Origin: Paenibacillus hunanensis
Lineage (GTDB): Bacteria > Bacillota > Bacilli > Paenibacillales > Paenibacillaceae
NCBI RefSeq assembly: GCF_014645615.1
Contig: NZ_BMMB01000008.1
Span: 124,001-188,000, forward strand
DNA: 64,000 bases
Direction: 5' to 3'
The notes beneath the pieces were generated by a model. It was given only the letters and a program-made list of their open reading frames with translations, was not told where the DNA came from and ran no database searches. Each line of letters begins with the position of its first letter. Positions within the stretch are counted from its first letter, which is position 1. The position numbers were made by a program, and so were the translations under genes. Below are positions 27,332-36,523 of this stretch, in pieces.

Positions 27332-27757
27332 ACGATGACAGAGAGTAGTAGGCATGGACAGCCTTTCACAGAAAGCCGGTGGTTGATGCGAACCGGTGAA
27401 GACGCTGTGCTGAATGGACTCTGGAGTGCTGCGCAGAAACGGATATTTGGTAGAAAATGTCCATAGTATGCAGGCCGGCAACCCGCCGTTAACGGGAACC
27501 AGAGATTAGACGAATCGTCAGGTCTATTGCTGCGCATACCGCTAGGGTTATATGGTATGAAGCTAGTAGTAGATGGCTGAGCGATGCTTATCGATCTGTT
27601 GGAGGATAGAGTGGCTTGTAGAGATCAGGCTATTTTGGAGGGTCATACAGAGAGAAGAGGGCATGGTAGCAGTGAGACGAGGTAGCGTAAGCGCCATTGG
27701 TCTAATGAATAAGGGTGGTACCACGGTCACACGTCCCTTTTGGGGTGTGGCCTTTTT
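27332..27757 (+). promoter_or_regulatory. T-box leader (tryptophan) of trpS
   Basis: Stem I begins at GAGAGTAGTAGGC near 27335 and shows the GNUG-like GGTTGATGCGAACCGG element. The specifier TGG at 27415-27417 (in GAATGGACT) reads tryptophan. The T-box bulge AAGGGTGGTACCACGG is at 27711-27726. The terminator GGTCACAC...GTGTGGCC with T6 ends at 27757. Uncharged tRNA-Trp should pair with the specifier and the bulge to prevent termination. The long span between stem I and the T-box holds the usual stems II/III region. Confidence 0.95.
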
Positions 27758-27796
27758 TGCGTTCAATTTTAGTATCTAAATCAGGAGGAAAACACG

Positions 27797-28786
27797 ATGA
27801 AAACCGTACTATCTGGCATTCAACCGAGTGGCTTGCTCACAATTGGCAACTACATCGGAGCGATCAAAAACTTTGTCCAGCTGCAAAACGAATACAACTG
27901 CTACTTTATGGTGGTCGATCTGCACGCGATCACGGTAGCACAGGAGCCAGAAGCGCTACGTGAAGCGTCCGAATCGGTCGCTGCTCTGTATCTCGCTGCG
28001 GGTCTTGACCCAAGCAAGGCGAACATTTTCCTGCAATCCCATGTACCACAGCACGCAGAGCTGGGATGGATTATGACGACACTCGCATCGATGGGCGAGC
28101 TGGAGCGTATGACACAGTTCAAGGATAAATCCGCAGGTAAAGAAAATGTCGGTGCCGGTCTGTTCGTGTATCCCGCGCTGATGGCGGCAGACATCCTGCT
28201 CTACAATGCCGATCTCGTGCCGGTAGGCGATGATCAGAAGCAGCATCTGGAGCTAACACGCGATCTGGCAGCACGCTTTAATCACCGTTTTGGCGACTAT
28301 TTTACACAGCCTGATCCATTTATCCCTGAAGTGGGCGCACGTATTATGTCGCTGGATGATGGCACGAAAAAAATGAGCAAAAGTAATCCGAACACAGGCA
28401 GCTATATCGCACTGCTTGACCCACCGGATGTGATTCGCAAAAAAATCAGCCGTGCGACAACCGATTCCGGTCGTGAAGTACAATACGATCCAGCGAACAA
28501 GCCGGAAGTGAGCAACCTGATGACGATCTATTCACAATTTTCAGGAATGACGCTCGCCGAGGTGGCAAGCAAATTCGAAGGTCAGATGTACGGAGGATTC
28601 AAAAAGGAGCTGGCAGAAGTCGTTGTCGCTGGTCTGGAGCCAATGCAGCAGCGTTACCACGATATTCGCAAATCCGGTGAAGTCCGCGACATCCTCCGCC
28701 AGGGCGCACAAAACGCACAAGCCAAAGCGGAGAACATACTGGCGGAGGTCAAACAACGTATGGGCTTCCTGCCTGCTTCGTTTTAA
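27797..28786 (+). CDS. trpS: Tryptophanyl-tRNA synthetase
   Basis: A 329-residue class I aminoacyl-tRNA synthetase that charges tRNA-Trp. The HIGH-type signature appears as SGLLTIGNYIGA near residue 10. The KMSKS loop is KKMSKS in DDGTKKMSKSNPNTGSY near residue 193. GDDQKQHLELTRDLA is the tryptophan-site segment. AGGAGG lies 9 bases before the ATG. Expression is controlled by the T-box directly upstream. The length is standard. Confidence 0.97.
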   Translation: MKTVLSGIQPSGLLTIGNYIGAIKNFVQLQNEYNCYFMVVDLHAITVAQEPEALREASESVAALYLAAGLDPSKANIFLQSHVPQHAELGWIMTTLASMGELERMTQFKDKSAGKENVGAGLFVYPALMAADILLYNADLVPVGDDQKQHLELTRDLAARFNHRFGDYFTQPDPFIPEVGARIMSLDDGTKKMSKSNPNTGSYIALLDPPDVIRKKISRATTDSGREVQYDPANKPEVSNLMTIYSQFSGMTLAEVASKFEGQMYGGFKKELAEVVVAGLEPMQQRYHDIRKSGEVRDILRQGAQNAQAKAENILAEVKQRMGFLPASF

Positions 28787-28834
28787 GCGAAATGATGTGG
28801 AAGCAAGCCGATCTCCCTGGCGAAAAATCAGCAT

Positions 28835-29017
28835 TTAGATGGTGTTGCCTTGACGACGATTCTGGCGAGCCTTAATCACAAAGCCCCAGCCAATATTCGC
28901 TACACCCAGCACACCAAGCAAAATAGCGAGCCATGCAGAATACGAGATCGCAATCGCACACAACAGCAATAATACAATAGACGAAACAGCAAACCAGGCG
29001 GACAGCATTTTACTCAT
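28835..29017 (-). CDS. Small two-helix membrane protein, unknown
   Basis: A 60-residue protein starting MSKMLSAWFAVSSI with two membrane helices (AVSSIVLLLLCAIAISY and LAILLGVLGVANIGWGFV) and a basic C-terminus KARQNRRQG. The ATG at 29017 follows GGAGG by about 10 bases; the frame is open to 29059 without a site. It is convergent with trpS, with its stop only 48 bases after the trpS stop. No terminator is visible between them. I do not recognise the family. Confidence 0.65.
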   Translation of the reverse strand: MSKMLSAWFAVSSIVLLLLCAIAISYSAWLAILLGVLGVANIGWGFVIKARQNRRQGNTI

Positions 29018-29217
29018 CGAAATCGGGACCTCCTGAATCGAAACAGCCAGCAGGGCCAAGCCTTACCCGCCCTGCCACTGTTCGTATCGTTTAGAATGGA
29101 TAGATTCATTAATAAAACGTTCATCAAGCAAAATCATGCACTCATATAGTAGACTAGCATCATGCACTTCTTTTTCCTACTATATGAATGACAAAATGAA
29201 TGACAAAGATTCACCAC

Positions 29218-29250
29218 AGGAGCGATGTAAGCGTAAAGCATCGCTCCTAT
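29218..29250. terminator. Hairpin terminator in the 29.0-29.8 kb gap
   Basis: AGGAGCGATG pairs perfectly with CATCGCTCCT around TAAGCGTAAAG, followed by ATTTCTATTG. It lies upstream of the small membrane gene and has no gene directly before it on the plus strand. Confidence 0.55.
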
Positions 29251-29512
29251 TTCTATTGTGCCCGACATCGTTTAGACGGTCAAGCCGAGAGTATGAATGT
29301 AGAGGCTATATTCGTTGAGTTTCTAGAGTAAGCAGTTGTATACGTGGAAGTAATCAATATATAACCGAAGCTAGCATTTTGCCGTCGTTAGCATTTTAGT
29401 ACTATATAAAGCACTCAAAGCACTGAAGGCACTGAATGCTTTTAATGCACTTCATGCCTTTAATACCACCTCAGTTGGCTACGTGTGTATTTAACTTTTG
29501 CTGCAAGCAGCA

Positions 29513-29709
29513 CGGAACGCAGGCAAGGAAATAAGGGGAAAGGACGACTTACAGTGTTAGTGCTTTCCTAACACGGGGTTCAATGGAAAGTGATTTTTGC
29601 GAAGCAAAATATCTTACGACTTTGGAGGGGCGGGAATCTTCATTCCTTCCTATTCCAAAGATTCCCGCGGCTCCACCCGAGTCCGTCCCCTTATTCCTTG
29701 CCGGAGTGG
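29513..29709. repeat. Palindromic element, copy A, carrying an inserted two-hairpin repeat
   Basis: The outer arms GGCAAGGAAATAAGGGG (29522-29538) and CCCCTTATTCCTTGCC (right end, to 29702) pair. The inner arms GGGAATCTT and AAGATTCCC also pair. Compared with copies B and C, it has the extra 72 bases that hold the two-hairpin repeat. Base changes in both arm pairs relative to B and C are compensatory. Confidence 0.92.
29553..29613 (+). repeat. Two-hairpin repeat, copy 3, inside palindromic element A
   Basis: It begins AGTGTTAG and ends GCAAAATATC like the two copies before lipA. GTGTTAG/CTAACAC and ATTTTTGC/GCAAAAT form its hairpins. CGACTT occurs directly on both sides (29545-29550 and 29617-29622), consistent with a target-site duplication produced on insertion into the palindromic element. 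Confidence 0.9.
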
Positions 29710-29781
29710 ACCCTACTCCCAGCAACCTGTAATCACACTGTATACAAACCCATCAAATGAAGTATAATGACTACATTGCAA

Positions 29782-29796
29782 TGATAATGATTATCA
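29782..29796 (+). promoter_or_regulatory. Fur box before the siderophore uptake operon
   Basis: TGATAATGATTATCA is a perfect 7-1-7 inverted repeat of the Bacillus Fur operator type. It lies 29 bases before the first permease start, so iron-bound Fur would block transcription. Confidence 0.88.
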
Positions 29797-29824
29797 ATCA
29801 TAAGCAGAAAGGAAGCGGCAACAT

Positions 29825-30835
29825 TTGGTGCGTAGATACAATCGAACACTAAAGTTAACAGGCTGGTTTGTCGCCGCGACTGCCGGACTGCTGCTGTCTG
29901 TCTTTTTTGCTGTTTCGTATGGAGCGAAGGAATTGACATTGCCGGCAGTCTGGTCGGCGGTATTTCATTATGATGCAGCCTCAACAGCAGATCAGATCAT
30001 CTATAACCTGCGCCTGCCGCGTGTGCTTGGGGCGGTACTGACAGGGATGGCATTTGCTGTAGCTGGCGCGATCATGCAGGGTGTGACACGCAACCCGATG
30101 GCAGATACCGGTATTCTAGGCATCAATGCAGGCTCATCACTCGTGGTAGCACTGAGCTTTGCCTTTTTGCCAGCACTATCGTATACCGGGCTGATGGCAT
30201 TGTCATTTGTCGGTGCAGCGCTAGCTACATTACTCATCGTAGTGCTGGGTGCTGCAACGCCGGGTGGTCTTAGCTCGATGAAGCTAACGGTAGCCGGAGC
30301 GATTATTGCGGCAATGCTGCATTCACTCAGTACAGGCGTGGCGCTTTACTATGATTTGAGTCAGGATCTAGCGTTCTGGTATGCAGGTGGAGTGGGCGGA
30401 ATAGGTTGGAATCAGCTCAAGCTGCTGGCACCAATTATTCTCCTAACGATTCTGTGGACGATTACGCTGGGTAGACCAATCACCTTTTTATCACTTGGAG
30501 AAGAGTCAGCGGTGAATCTGGGTGTGCGCGTGCGTCTGATTAAGGTGCTGGCGATGACAGCTGTCGTGATTTTAGCAGGCGTATCGGTGTCAGCGGCAGG
30601 GGCGATCAGCTTTATCGGACTTGTTGTGCCGCATATGGCAAGGCGTCTGATTGGCGTGGATTACCGCGTTGTTATTCCCTTTTCCGCGCTGCTTGGAGCG
30701 ATATTGCTCGTCTGGGCAGATCTAGCTTCACGCATGGTGCAGCCGCCGCGTGAATTTGCCATTGGAGCGATGGTTGCGATTGTGGGCGTGCCGTTTTTCC
30801 TCGTGCTCGCACGCCGTGAAGGGAGGGAGCTATGA
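29825..30835 (+). CDS. Iron-siderophore ABC transporter permease, FecCD family
   Basis: A 336-residue membrane protein with about ten helices. Seen: LRLPRVLGAVLTGMAFAVAGAIMQGVTRNPMAD cut into the typical LPR and GAxxQ motifs, LGEESAVNLGV, and GAISFIGLVVPHMARRLIG near residue 255, which contacts the ATPase. The start is TTG at 29825 or GTG at 29828, after AAAGGAAG. The Fur box overlaps the promoter region. It pairs with the next permease and imports an Fe(III)-siderophore. The order resembles the yfiZ-yfhA pair of Bacillus, but the siderophore cannot be named. Confidence 0.92.
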   Translation: MVRRYNRTLKLTGWFVAATAGLLLSVFFAVSYGAKELTLPAVWSAVFHYDAASTADQIIYNLRLPRVLGAVLTGMAFAVAGAIMQGVTRNPMADTGILGINAGSSLVVALSFAFLPALSYTGLMALSFVGAALATLLIVVLGAATPGGLSSMKLTVAGAIIAAMLHSLSTGVALYYDLSQDLAFWYAGGVGGIGWNQLKLLAPIILLTILWTITLGRPITFLSLGEESAVNLGVRVRLIKVLAMTAVVILAGVSVSAAGAISFIGLVVPHMARRLIGVDYRVVIPFSALLGAILLVWADLASRMVQPPREFAIGAMVAIVGVPFFLVLARREGREL

Positions 30836-31860
30836 TGGATATTCATCGTGTGCAGGTGGGTAAAATGCGTCGCGCCTGGCTCGTCAGTCTGTTGCTCCTT
30901 GTCGTCGCGGTGATCGTAATGCTGATTAGCTTGAATACAGGCACGATTCGGTTATCACCGCTGCGCGTACTGTATACACTGTTTGGCATGGGGACGAGGC
31001 AGGAGCAGCTTATCCTGTTCGATTATCGGTTACCGCGCATTTTGATCACGATGCTGGCTGGAATCGGGATTGGTGTAGCGGGAGCAGTGCTACAGGGAAC
31101 CTCGCGCAATTCGCTGGCTGATCCGGGTGTGCTTGGTATCCATGCTGGGGCTGGTTTGGGGCTAATCGTGTATGTTTCGTTTTTTCGTACATTAGAAGGC
31201 TCGTCTGCGATCTGGATTCCTGTGTTTACCTTTGTCGGTGGAGTCGTAACGGCAACGATCATTTTCCTGCTCGCCTATGATCGTCGACGAGGCTTGCTGC
31301 CGATTCGGCTTATTCTAGTCGGGATCGCCATTGCGGCAGGAATCAGCGCGATCACACTGCTGCTCTCGCTACGATTGGATGAGGACACGTACACCTTTAC
31401 CGCAACCTGGCTAGCAGGAAGTGTATGGGCGAGAGATTGGCTGCATGTGTGGGCATTGTTGCCGTGGATCGTACTGCTCGTCCCATGGGTCTACTGGCGT
31501 TCGCCCAAGCTTGACCTATTCGCGCTTGGCGATGAGCTGGCGCTTGGCGTCGGTGGATATGTGAATCGGAGTCGCATCGAGCTCATGCTACTGGCTGTTG
31601 CGTTATCCTGCGCCAGTGTCGCGATGGTCGGCTCGATCGGATTTATCGGGCTGGCAGCACCGCACATCGCTCGTCGTTTGACGGGTGCGAAGCATCAGTA
31701 TTTTTTACCAGCAGCAGCGCTACTCGGGTTAGTTATTTTACTCGGTGCAGATACGATTGGACGCTCGATCTTTCAGCCCAATTTTATTCCAGCCGGGGTC
31801 GTAGTTTCGGCAATTGGTGGGCCGTACTTTTTGTATTTGCTGCTGAAAAGCCGTTTTTGA
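30832..31860 (+). CDS. Iron-siderophore ABC transporter permease, FecCD family (second subunit)
   Basis: A 342-residue membrane protein homologous to the preceding gene: DYRLPRILITMLAGIGIGVAGAVLQG, LGDELALGVG and GSIGFIGLAAPHIARRLTG. It begins with ATGATG that overlaps the previous stop by four bases, so translation is coupled and a heterodimeric channel is expected. GGGAGG precedes the start. No ATPase gene follows in the operon. Confidence 0.92.
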   Translation: MMDIHRVQVGKMRRAWLVSLLLLVVAVIVMLISLNTGTIRLSPLRVLYTLFGMGTRQEQLILFDYRLPRILITMLAGIGIGVAGAVLQGTSRNSLADPGVLGIHAGAGLGLIVYVSFFRTLEGSSAIWIPVFTFVGGVVTATIIFLLAYDRRRGLLPIRLILVGIAIAAGISAITLLLSLRLDEDTYTFTATWLAGSVWARDWLHVWALLPWIVLLVPWVYWRSPKLDLFALGDELALGVGGYVNRSRIELMLLAVALSCASVAMVGSIGFIGLAAPHIARRLTGAKHQYFLPAAALLGLVILLGADTIGRSIFQPNFIPAGVVVSAIGGPYFLYLLLKSRF

Positions 31861-32056
31861 ATGAAGAGCATCGCGCATAATACAACGTTATCATGGCTAA
31901 TACACCGTAGAGATGAATTTAAGCCGCGAGCAACGGCGTCTCATCTATCGACGATGGCGATTTGAACACTGTAATCGTAATGATCAACAGGTTAATCATG
32001 AACACTAGATAATATAGAAGCAACACTGGATAGTGTGCTTGAGAAGGAGTAGAACG

Positions 32057-33007
32057 ATGTTTAAACGATGGAATACAGTCATTATACTGGGGCTGCTAGT
32101 TGTATTGCTGGCTGCTTGTGGTCAATCAGGTGGAGCAGGTACAACTGCTTCGGAAGGTCAGACCAGTACCAAGGTTAAAGTAGAAAATGGCACGATCACG
32201 CATACAGCAGACGCTCGTATCGCGTCTATGTCCATTCATATTACGAATAATCTGCTCGCGCTGGGCATTCAGCCAGCAGGCTCGGTCATTGGCGGCGATG
32301 TGAAGGACTTTCTGCCGCATGTAGCAGATCGTCTGCAAGGCACGACCAAGCTGGGTGCAGTAACTGATCCAGATATGGAAGCACTGCTTGCACTACAGCC
32401 TGATGTGATCTATATCGATAAATCGCAGTCAGGCAAAGACCTCGCCAAATTCGAAGCGATTGCACCAACGATTGTGATCGATATGGATGAGGGCACATGG
32501 CAAGAGCAACTCAAGCAGGTTGCGAGCCATGTCGGTCTGGCGAGCAAAGCAGATGAGTTTATCAAGCAATATACAGCGAAAGCTGACGAAGTAAGCCAGC
32601 TTATTCATAAGAAGCTAGGCGATAATGCTAAAGTCATGGCAATCCGTGCTACGGCAAAAGAACTGCGTGTGATGAGTACAGGTCGTCCACTTGGTCCCAT
32701 TCTGTACAATGATCTGAAGCTGCAAGCGCCAGAAGGTGTGAAGCAAATACCGGCAACCGAGCCATTTGCGGTTATTTCCAAAGAAGTATTGCCTGATTAC
32801 GATGCTGATGCGATCTTCGTGATCATCAGCAAGGGCAAGCAGGCTAAAGCAACCTTTGACGAGCTGGAGCAAAATCCGGTCTGGACGAATTTGAAGGCTG
32901 TAAAAGCGAAGCATGTCTACGTGCTGGATGGTCAGAAGTGGCTGGATTATTCCTCCCTCGGTCACAGTATGGCGCTGGATGATGCACAGCAGCTATTTTC
33001 CAAATAA
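32057..33007 (+). CDS. Iron-siderophore binding lipoprotein
   Basis: A 316-residue class III solute-binding protein. The signal peptide ends in the lipobox LLAAC near residue 18, so the protein is anchored outside the membrane. The mature part begins ITHTADARIASMSIHITNNLLALGI and has the two-lobe pattern with LLALQPDVIYIDKSQSG, typical of FecB/FhuD-like proteins. GAAGGAG precedes the ATG at 32057. It lies 196 bases after the permease genes and closes the uptake set. It may have its own promoter, since the gap is long, but I see no second Fur box there. Confidence 0.9.
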   Translation: MFKRWNTVIILGLLVVLLAACGQSGGAGTTASEGQTSTKVKVENGTITHTADARIASMSIHITNNLLALGIQPAGSVIGGDVKDFLPHVADRLQGTTKLGAVTDPDMEALLALQPDVIYIDKSQSGKDLAKFEAIAPTIVIDMDEGTWQEQLKQVASHVGLASKADEFIKQYTAKADEVSQLIHKKLGDNAKVMAIRATAKELRVMSTGRPLGPILYNDLKLQAPEGVKQIPATEPFAVISKEVLPDYDADAIFVIISKGKQAKATFDELEQNPVWTNLKAVKAKHVYVLDGQKWLDYSSLGHSMALDDAQQLFSK

Positions 33008-33095
33008 ATAAATGCTTTTTATATAGATAGCTATATGAGGGAGTAAAGATGGGCTCCTCGCCAGATCGTAACCGTAAGCTATAACTATACAGCAT

Positions 33096-33146
33096 AAAAA
33101 AGACTGACTCTCCGCTGCTTGAAGCAGGCTGGAAGTCAGTCTTTTT
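33096..33146. terminator. Bidirectional terminator after the siderophore operon
   Basis: AAAAAGACTGACT pairs perfectly with AGTCAGTCTTTTT, with a smaller GCTTGAAGC hairpin in the loop. It is shared by the convergent hydrolase gene. Confidence 0.9.
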
Positions 33147-33196
33147 GGTGTGCAGGTGTAGCTGTATTATACAGCTCATGTACCGTTGTACAGAGT

Positions 33197-34192
33197 CTAG
33201 CTCATATGCAGACTAATGCGTTCATTCATTTTATCCGGGCTTAGCCAGCCGACATACGAGTCGATCGTATTAAACTGGCGATCCATCACCACCACAGCGA
33301 CGAACGGATACTGACGACGATGGCGATAGCGTACATCTGCCCAGCGTACAATATAACCGGTCGATGTCTGCTCCACCTCCGAGATCGTATAGGAGGAGAA
33401 GTACAGCAATGCGCGAATATCGCGATGCTTACGTGAAGCTTCAATCGCTGGATGCTCCATCGATTGAACAGAGTCAATCCAGATCAGCTTATCCGGGCTG
33501 TACCAGCCGATACGATAGCTGCCATCTTTTTTCGCGTGCACTACATGCCAGCGACGCAGCGAAATGGTCGGAATGAGTACATAATGACCATCCGGTGCAG
33601 GCGAGCGACCGTCTTCAATATCCATACGCTCTACCTTGCGGGTTAAATACCAGTGGGTCAGTGTGCGCCATATATAGTACGCCCCGATCATACTGTACAG
33701 GGTGATAAAGATCGGTGCAGTAGGCACCAGACCTGTCATCCACAGCAATAGCGCGGCAATATGCGTACCAAAGATAAACGGATCAAAAATATTAATGATA
33801 TTCCACGAAATCCATTTTTCACTGAATGGACGTACCGCCTGTGTACCATACGTATTAAACAAATCGGTAAACACATGCAGCACAACCGCAATCGCTGTCC
33901 ACAGTAAAATGTGCCAGAAGCCTTCGTGATGAAGCAGCAACGATGTGCCGCCACCGATCAATGCAATCCACAGCGCCATAAAAGGCAGGGAGTGCGTAAT
34001 ACCACGGTGGTTTCGTACATAAGTAGCATTATCCTTTAAACGTAAAACGGTATCAAAATCCGGTGCCTGCGATCCAAGAATCGTTGCGACCATAACGGCG
34101 ATCGCTAGCCCGGGGTCAGAAGCAACAACAGGATCGACGTATGCAAGTCCAGCAAGTCCAAACCCCATGGCAAAATGGGTAGCAGTATCCAT
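33197..34192 (-). CDS. Membrane-bound metal-dependent hydrolase, YfhP/YdjM-like (DUF457)
   Basis: A 331-residue protein. The N-terminal two thirds are membrane helices with conserved metal-binding His/Asp residues: MDTATHFAMGFGLAGL, GSQAPDFDTVLR, RNHRGITHSLPF and HVFTDLFNTYGTQ. These match the DUF457/YdjM family (LexA-binding, inner-membrane hydrolase). The C-terminal part is a soluble beta-rich domain, as in Bacillus YfhP. GGAGA precedes the ATG at 34192. It is a single gene convergent with the siderophore operon. The substrate is unknown; remodelling of the membrane or envelope is inferred. Confidence 0.85.
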   Translation of the reverse strand: MDTATHFAMGFGLAGLAYVDPVVASDPGLAIAVMVATILGSQAPDFDTVLRLKDNATYVRNHRGITHSLPFMALWIALIGGGTSLLLHHEGFWHILLWTAIAVVLHVFTDLFNTYGTQAVRPFSEKWISWNIINIFDPFIFGTHIAALLLWMTGLVPTAPIFITLYSMIGAYYIWRTLTHWYLTRKVERMDIEDGRSPAPDGHYVLIPTISLRRWHVVHAKKDGSYRIGWYSPDKLIWIDSVQSMEHPAIEASRKHRDIRALLYFSSYTISEVEQTSTGYIVRWADVRYRHRRQYPFVAVVVMDRQFNTIDSYVGWLSPDKMNERISLHMS

Positions 34193-34676
34193 TGACTATT
34201 CTCTCCTTACTTCATTCAAAAATAAGCATGCAGTGTATCCAGGGTGCTTGAATGATTTAGAAGCAGGGGCATCGATGATATGATACTCCAGGTTCCTGTA
34301 TTCATTGGTGATACGTTGTGTCCATTGTAGGGGTAGATGATGTTGTTTTGACATGATCTACGGCATAGACGCACACAACTATTGCATGTAGTTTACCATA
34401 ACCAGCTAACTAAAACGTGAAACGGGTATTAAATTTGTAGCTTGTCAAAAAATTGTCATAATCACAATCGCTGGCGCCCCTAATCGCAAAGACTTTCAGG
34501 TATAGTTATGATAAAGTTTATAGAGCGATTTTGTTTCGTGGTACGGTATTTTTCACTTTTTCAGTAGGTCGGTGATGTCCGAGCAACTGGCGAGAAGTGA
34601 ATTTTTTTATGATCAGGTGTCCCTGATTTACTCATCGGCTTTCTGTTGCCAAATATGAAGGAGGAACGTTGTTCAC
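34193..34676. other. Divergent intergenic region between the YfhP-like gene and ctaB
   Basis: About 480 bases holding the two divergent promoters. A small inverted repeat ATCAGGTGTCCCTGAT is at 34614-34630. I see no gene, riboswitch consensus or known operator. Confidence 0.4.
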
Positions 34677-35612
34677 GTGGATAAACAACTTGGTTATCCG
34701 GCTTCGGCGGATTCTTCGCCTTATTCAGGTTCTTCTCCACAGGAGAGCGGAGTGACCTGGAAGGATTTTGTCGCCCTCACGAAGCCTGGCATTTTAAGAT
34801 CGAATCTAATTGCAACTTTTGGCGGCTTCTGGCTCGCATCGGGCTGGCATATTGCCTGGCTGCCTATGCTGTGGACATTGCTAGGCACGATGCTCGTCAT
34901 GGCATCCTCATGTGTGTTCAATAATTATTTTGATCGAGATCTGGATACAAAAATGATTCGTACGCGCGAACGCGTGCTAGCTACACGTCGCCTGTCACCG
35001 AATGTTGTGCTGTGGTATGCGATTGCATTGGGCGTGCTTGGTCTTGGCGTACTGGCTGTCTTTTCCGGTATGCTTGCCGCGGCACTTGGCGCGCTCGGTA
35101 TGTTCGTGTATGTGATCATCTATACACTGTGGCTCAAGCGCCATTCGACCTGGAGCACCTCCATCGGTGGCATTTCTGGCGCGATGCCGCCAGTCATCGG
35201 CTACGTGGCAGTCAGTCAGCAGATCGATCTGGGCGCATGGTTGCTGTTCGCTATGCTATTCCTGTGGCAACCGCCTCATTTCTGGGCACTCGGCATTCGC
35301 CGCGTCGAAGAATACCGCGCAGCAGGCTACCCACTACTACCCGTGGTCAAAGGCATTCAACGTACCAAATATCAAATGCTCCCATACATCGCCCTGCTCA
35401 TCCCAATACCGATCCTCATGTATACCTACGGCTACACCGGACTAATCTATACCATCGCATCCGTCCTGCTGTCCGTCGTCTGGCTAGGAATGGCGATTGC
35501 CGGTTTCAAAAAACAAGACACCGACAAATGGGCAAAAACCGCATTCATCTTCTCCATCAATTACCTAACACTAAGCTTTATCCTAATGATCATCGACACC
35601 GTCCACCGCTAA
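34677..35612 (+). CDS. ctaB: Protoheme IX farnesyltransferase (heme O synthase)
   Basis: A 311-residue UbiA-family prenyltransferase with about nine membrane helices. It adds a farnesyl group to heme B for heme-copper oxidases. The prenyl-diphosphate site NNYFDRDLDTKM is near residue 85, and the second Asp-rich-type loop is FWALGIRRVEEYRAAGYP. The start is GTG at 34677 after AAGGAGGAAC. The last 150 codons strongly prefer C-ending codons, making the RNA C-rich and G-poor. The partner gene ctaA is 17 kb away rather than adjacent as in Bacillus subtilis. Confidence 0.95.
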   Translation: MDKQLGYPASADSSPYSGSSPQESGVTWKDFVALTKPGILRSNLIATFGGFWLASGWHIAWLPMLWTLLGTMLVMASSCVFNNYFDRDLDTKMIRTRERVLATRRLSPNVVLWYAIALGVLGLGVLAVFSGMLAAALGALGMFVYVIIYTLWLKRHSTWSTSIGGISGAMPPVIGYVAVSQQIDLGAWLLFAMLFLWQPPHFWALGIRRVEEYRAAGYPLLPVVKGIQRTKYQMLPYIALLIPIPILMYTYGYTGLIYTIASVLLSVVWLGMAIAGFKKQDTDKWAKTAFIFSINYLTLSFILMIIDTVHR

Positions 35613-35634
35613 CGTAAACAAAAAATTCATTACA

Positions 35635-35669
35635 ACAACTGCCGCAGGAAATTTCCTTGCGGCAGTTGT
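35635..35669 (+). terminator. Terminator hairpin after ctaB
   Basis: ACAACTGCCGCA pairs with TGCGGCAGTTGT around a GGAAATTTCC core. The following T-run is weak (TGTTGTAT). Confidence 0.7.
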
Positions 35670-35958
35670 TGTATAAACTAAACTACAAGCGCATTGCTAA
35701 CCAACCTCGATACTACGACATATGCACAAATAACTAAAAGACATTCGTATAACCAATTCACATTTATGCTTAAAATAACTACAAGTAACTACGTCTTTTC
35801 GTTCATTTAAGATCAAAATAAGGTTGATAATGTCGCAAAATGTAATTTAAAAACCCTAATTTTCTATATCCACTCTTCTAAGCTTTGTTTTGATTTCCCA
35901 CAGGTTTTCCCTGCTACCGCCCTCAGCGGAGAGATGTTTGCGCCAATTACGGAACGGA

Positions 35959-36069
35959 GGGAAGGAAATAAGGGGAAAGGACTCCTTTGGAGGGGCGGGA
36001 ATCTACATTAACAGTCTAATCCAGTAGATTCCCGCGGCTCCACCCGAGTCCGTCCCCTTATTCCTTCCC
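35959..36069. repeat. Palindromic element, copy B
   Basis: A 111-bp near-perfect palindrome. The outer arm GGGAAGGAAATAAGGGG pairs with CCCCTTATTCCTTCCC. The inner GCGGGAATCTAC (ending 36007) pairs with GTAGATTCCCGC. The shared flanks are GGAACGGAGG on the left and CGCAGTGG on the right. It lies about 350 bases after ctaB. Confidence 0.93.
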
Positions 36070-36107
36070 GCAGTGGTGTAACCCCCAGCGCAACACCCCC
36101 ACGCCCA

Positions 36108-36452
36108 CTATTCAAATGGAGGCGGAGGATAGATGATGTACTCCTCCAGCCCCGCCTTCTCCAGCTGCAACGTCACATATTCATCCGGCGTACCCTCAAC
36201 CCCCGCATAGCCACGACGTGTGTACATATGCGTAGCATCTGGAAAAGCATCACTTAGAACCGCACGTATTTTGCGACCGGAGGAATCGTTATCCATAAAC
36301 AGATACACCTCATCACGCCCAACCTGCTTGCGTAGCTTCTCCAGCTTTTGCGAATTAAGCGTGCCAAAGGTGCATAGAATTTCAACTTCTGGCTGTAGTA
36401 GCCGACGTAGCTTACTACGATCATTTTTACCTTCTACAATAATATGAATCAC
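36108..36452 (-). CDS. Small toprim-domain protein (YusF-like)
   Basis: About 114 residues. It begins IHIIVEGKNDRSKLRRLL, the toprim motif with the acidic Glu, and continues to VYLFMDNDSSGRKIRAVL, the DxD metal site. The end is YIIYPPPPFE. The family includes small stand-alone toprim proteins such as YusF in Bacillus. These probably bind nucleic acid with Mg2+, but the function is unknown. The GTG at 36452 is preferred because GAGGTG then sits 6 bases upstream; an ATG two codons earlier and a longer frame to 36509 lack proper spacing. It is a single gene. Confidence 0.78.
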   Translation of the reverse strand: MIHIIVEGKNDRSKLRRLLQPEVEILCTFGTLNSQKLEKLRKQVGRDEVYLFMDNDSSGRKIRAVLSDAFPDATHMYTRRGYAGVEGTPDEYVTLQLEKAGLEEYIIYPPPPFE

Positions 36453-36523
36453 GGTCATCACCTCTGTATGTGTATTGTAATGGAAGGGCATAGTCGATGC
36501 AAAAGACACCGGTCAGGCGAATG

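Noticed and set aside
29581..29760. Short protein starting at the ATG in the third two-hairpin repeat
   Set aside because: The frame is open, but it runs through the palindromic element and only exists in this nested copy. The GGGG-ATG spacing is poor.
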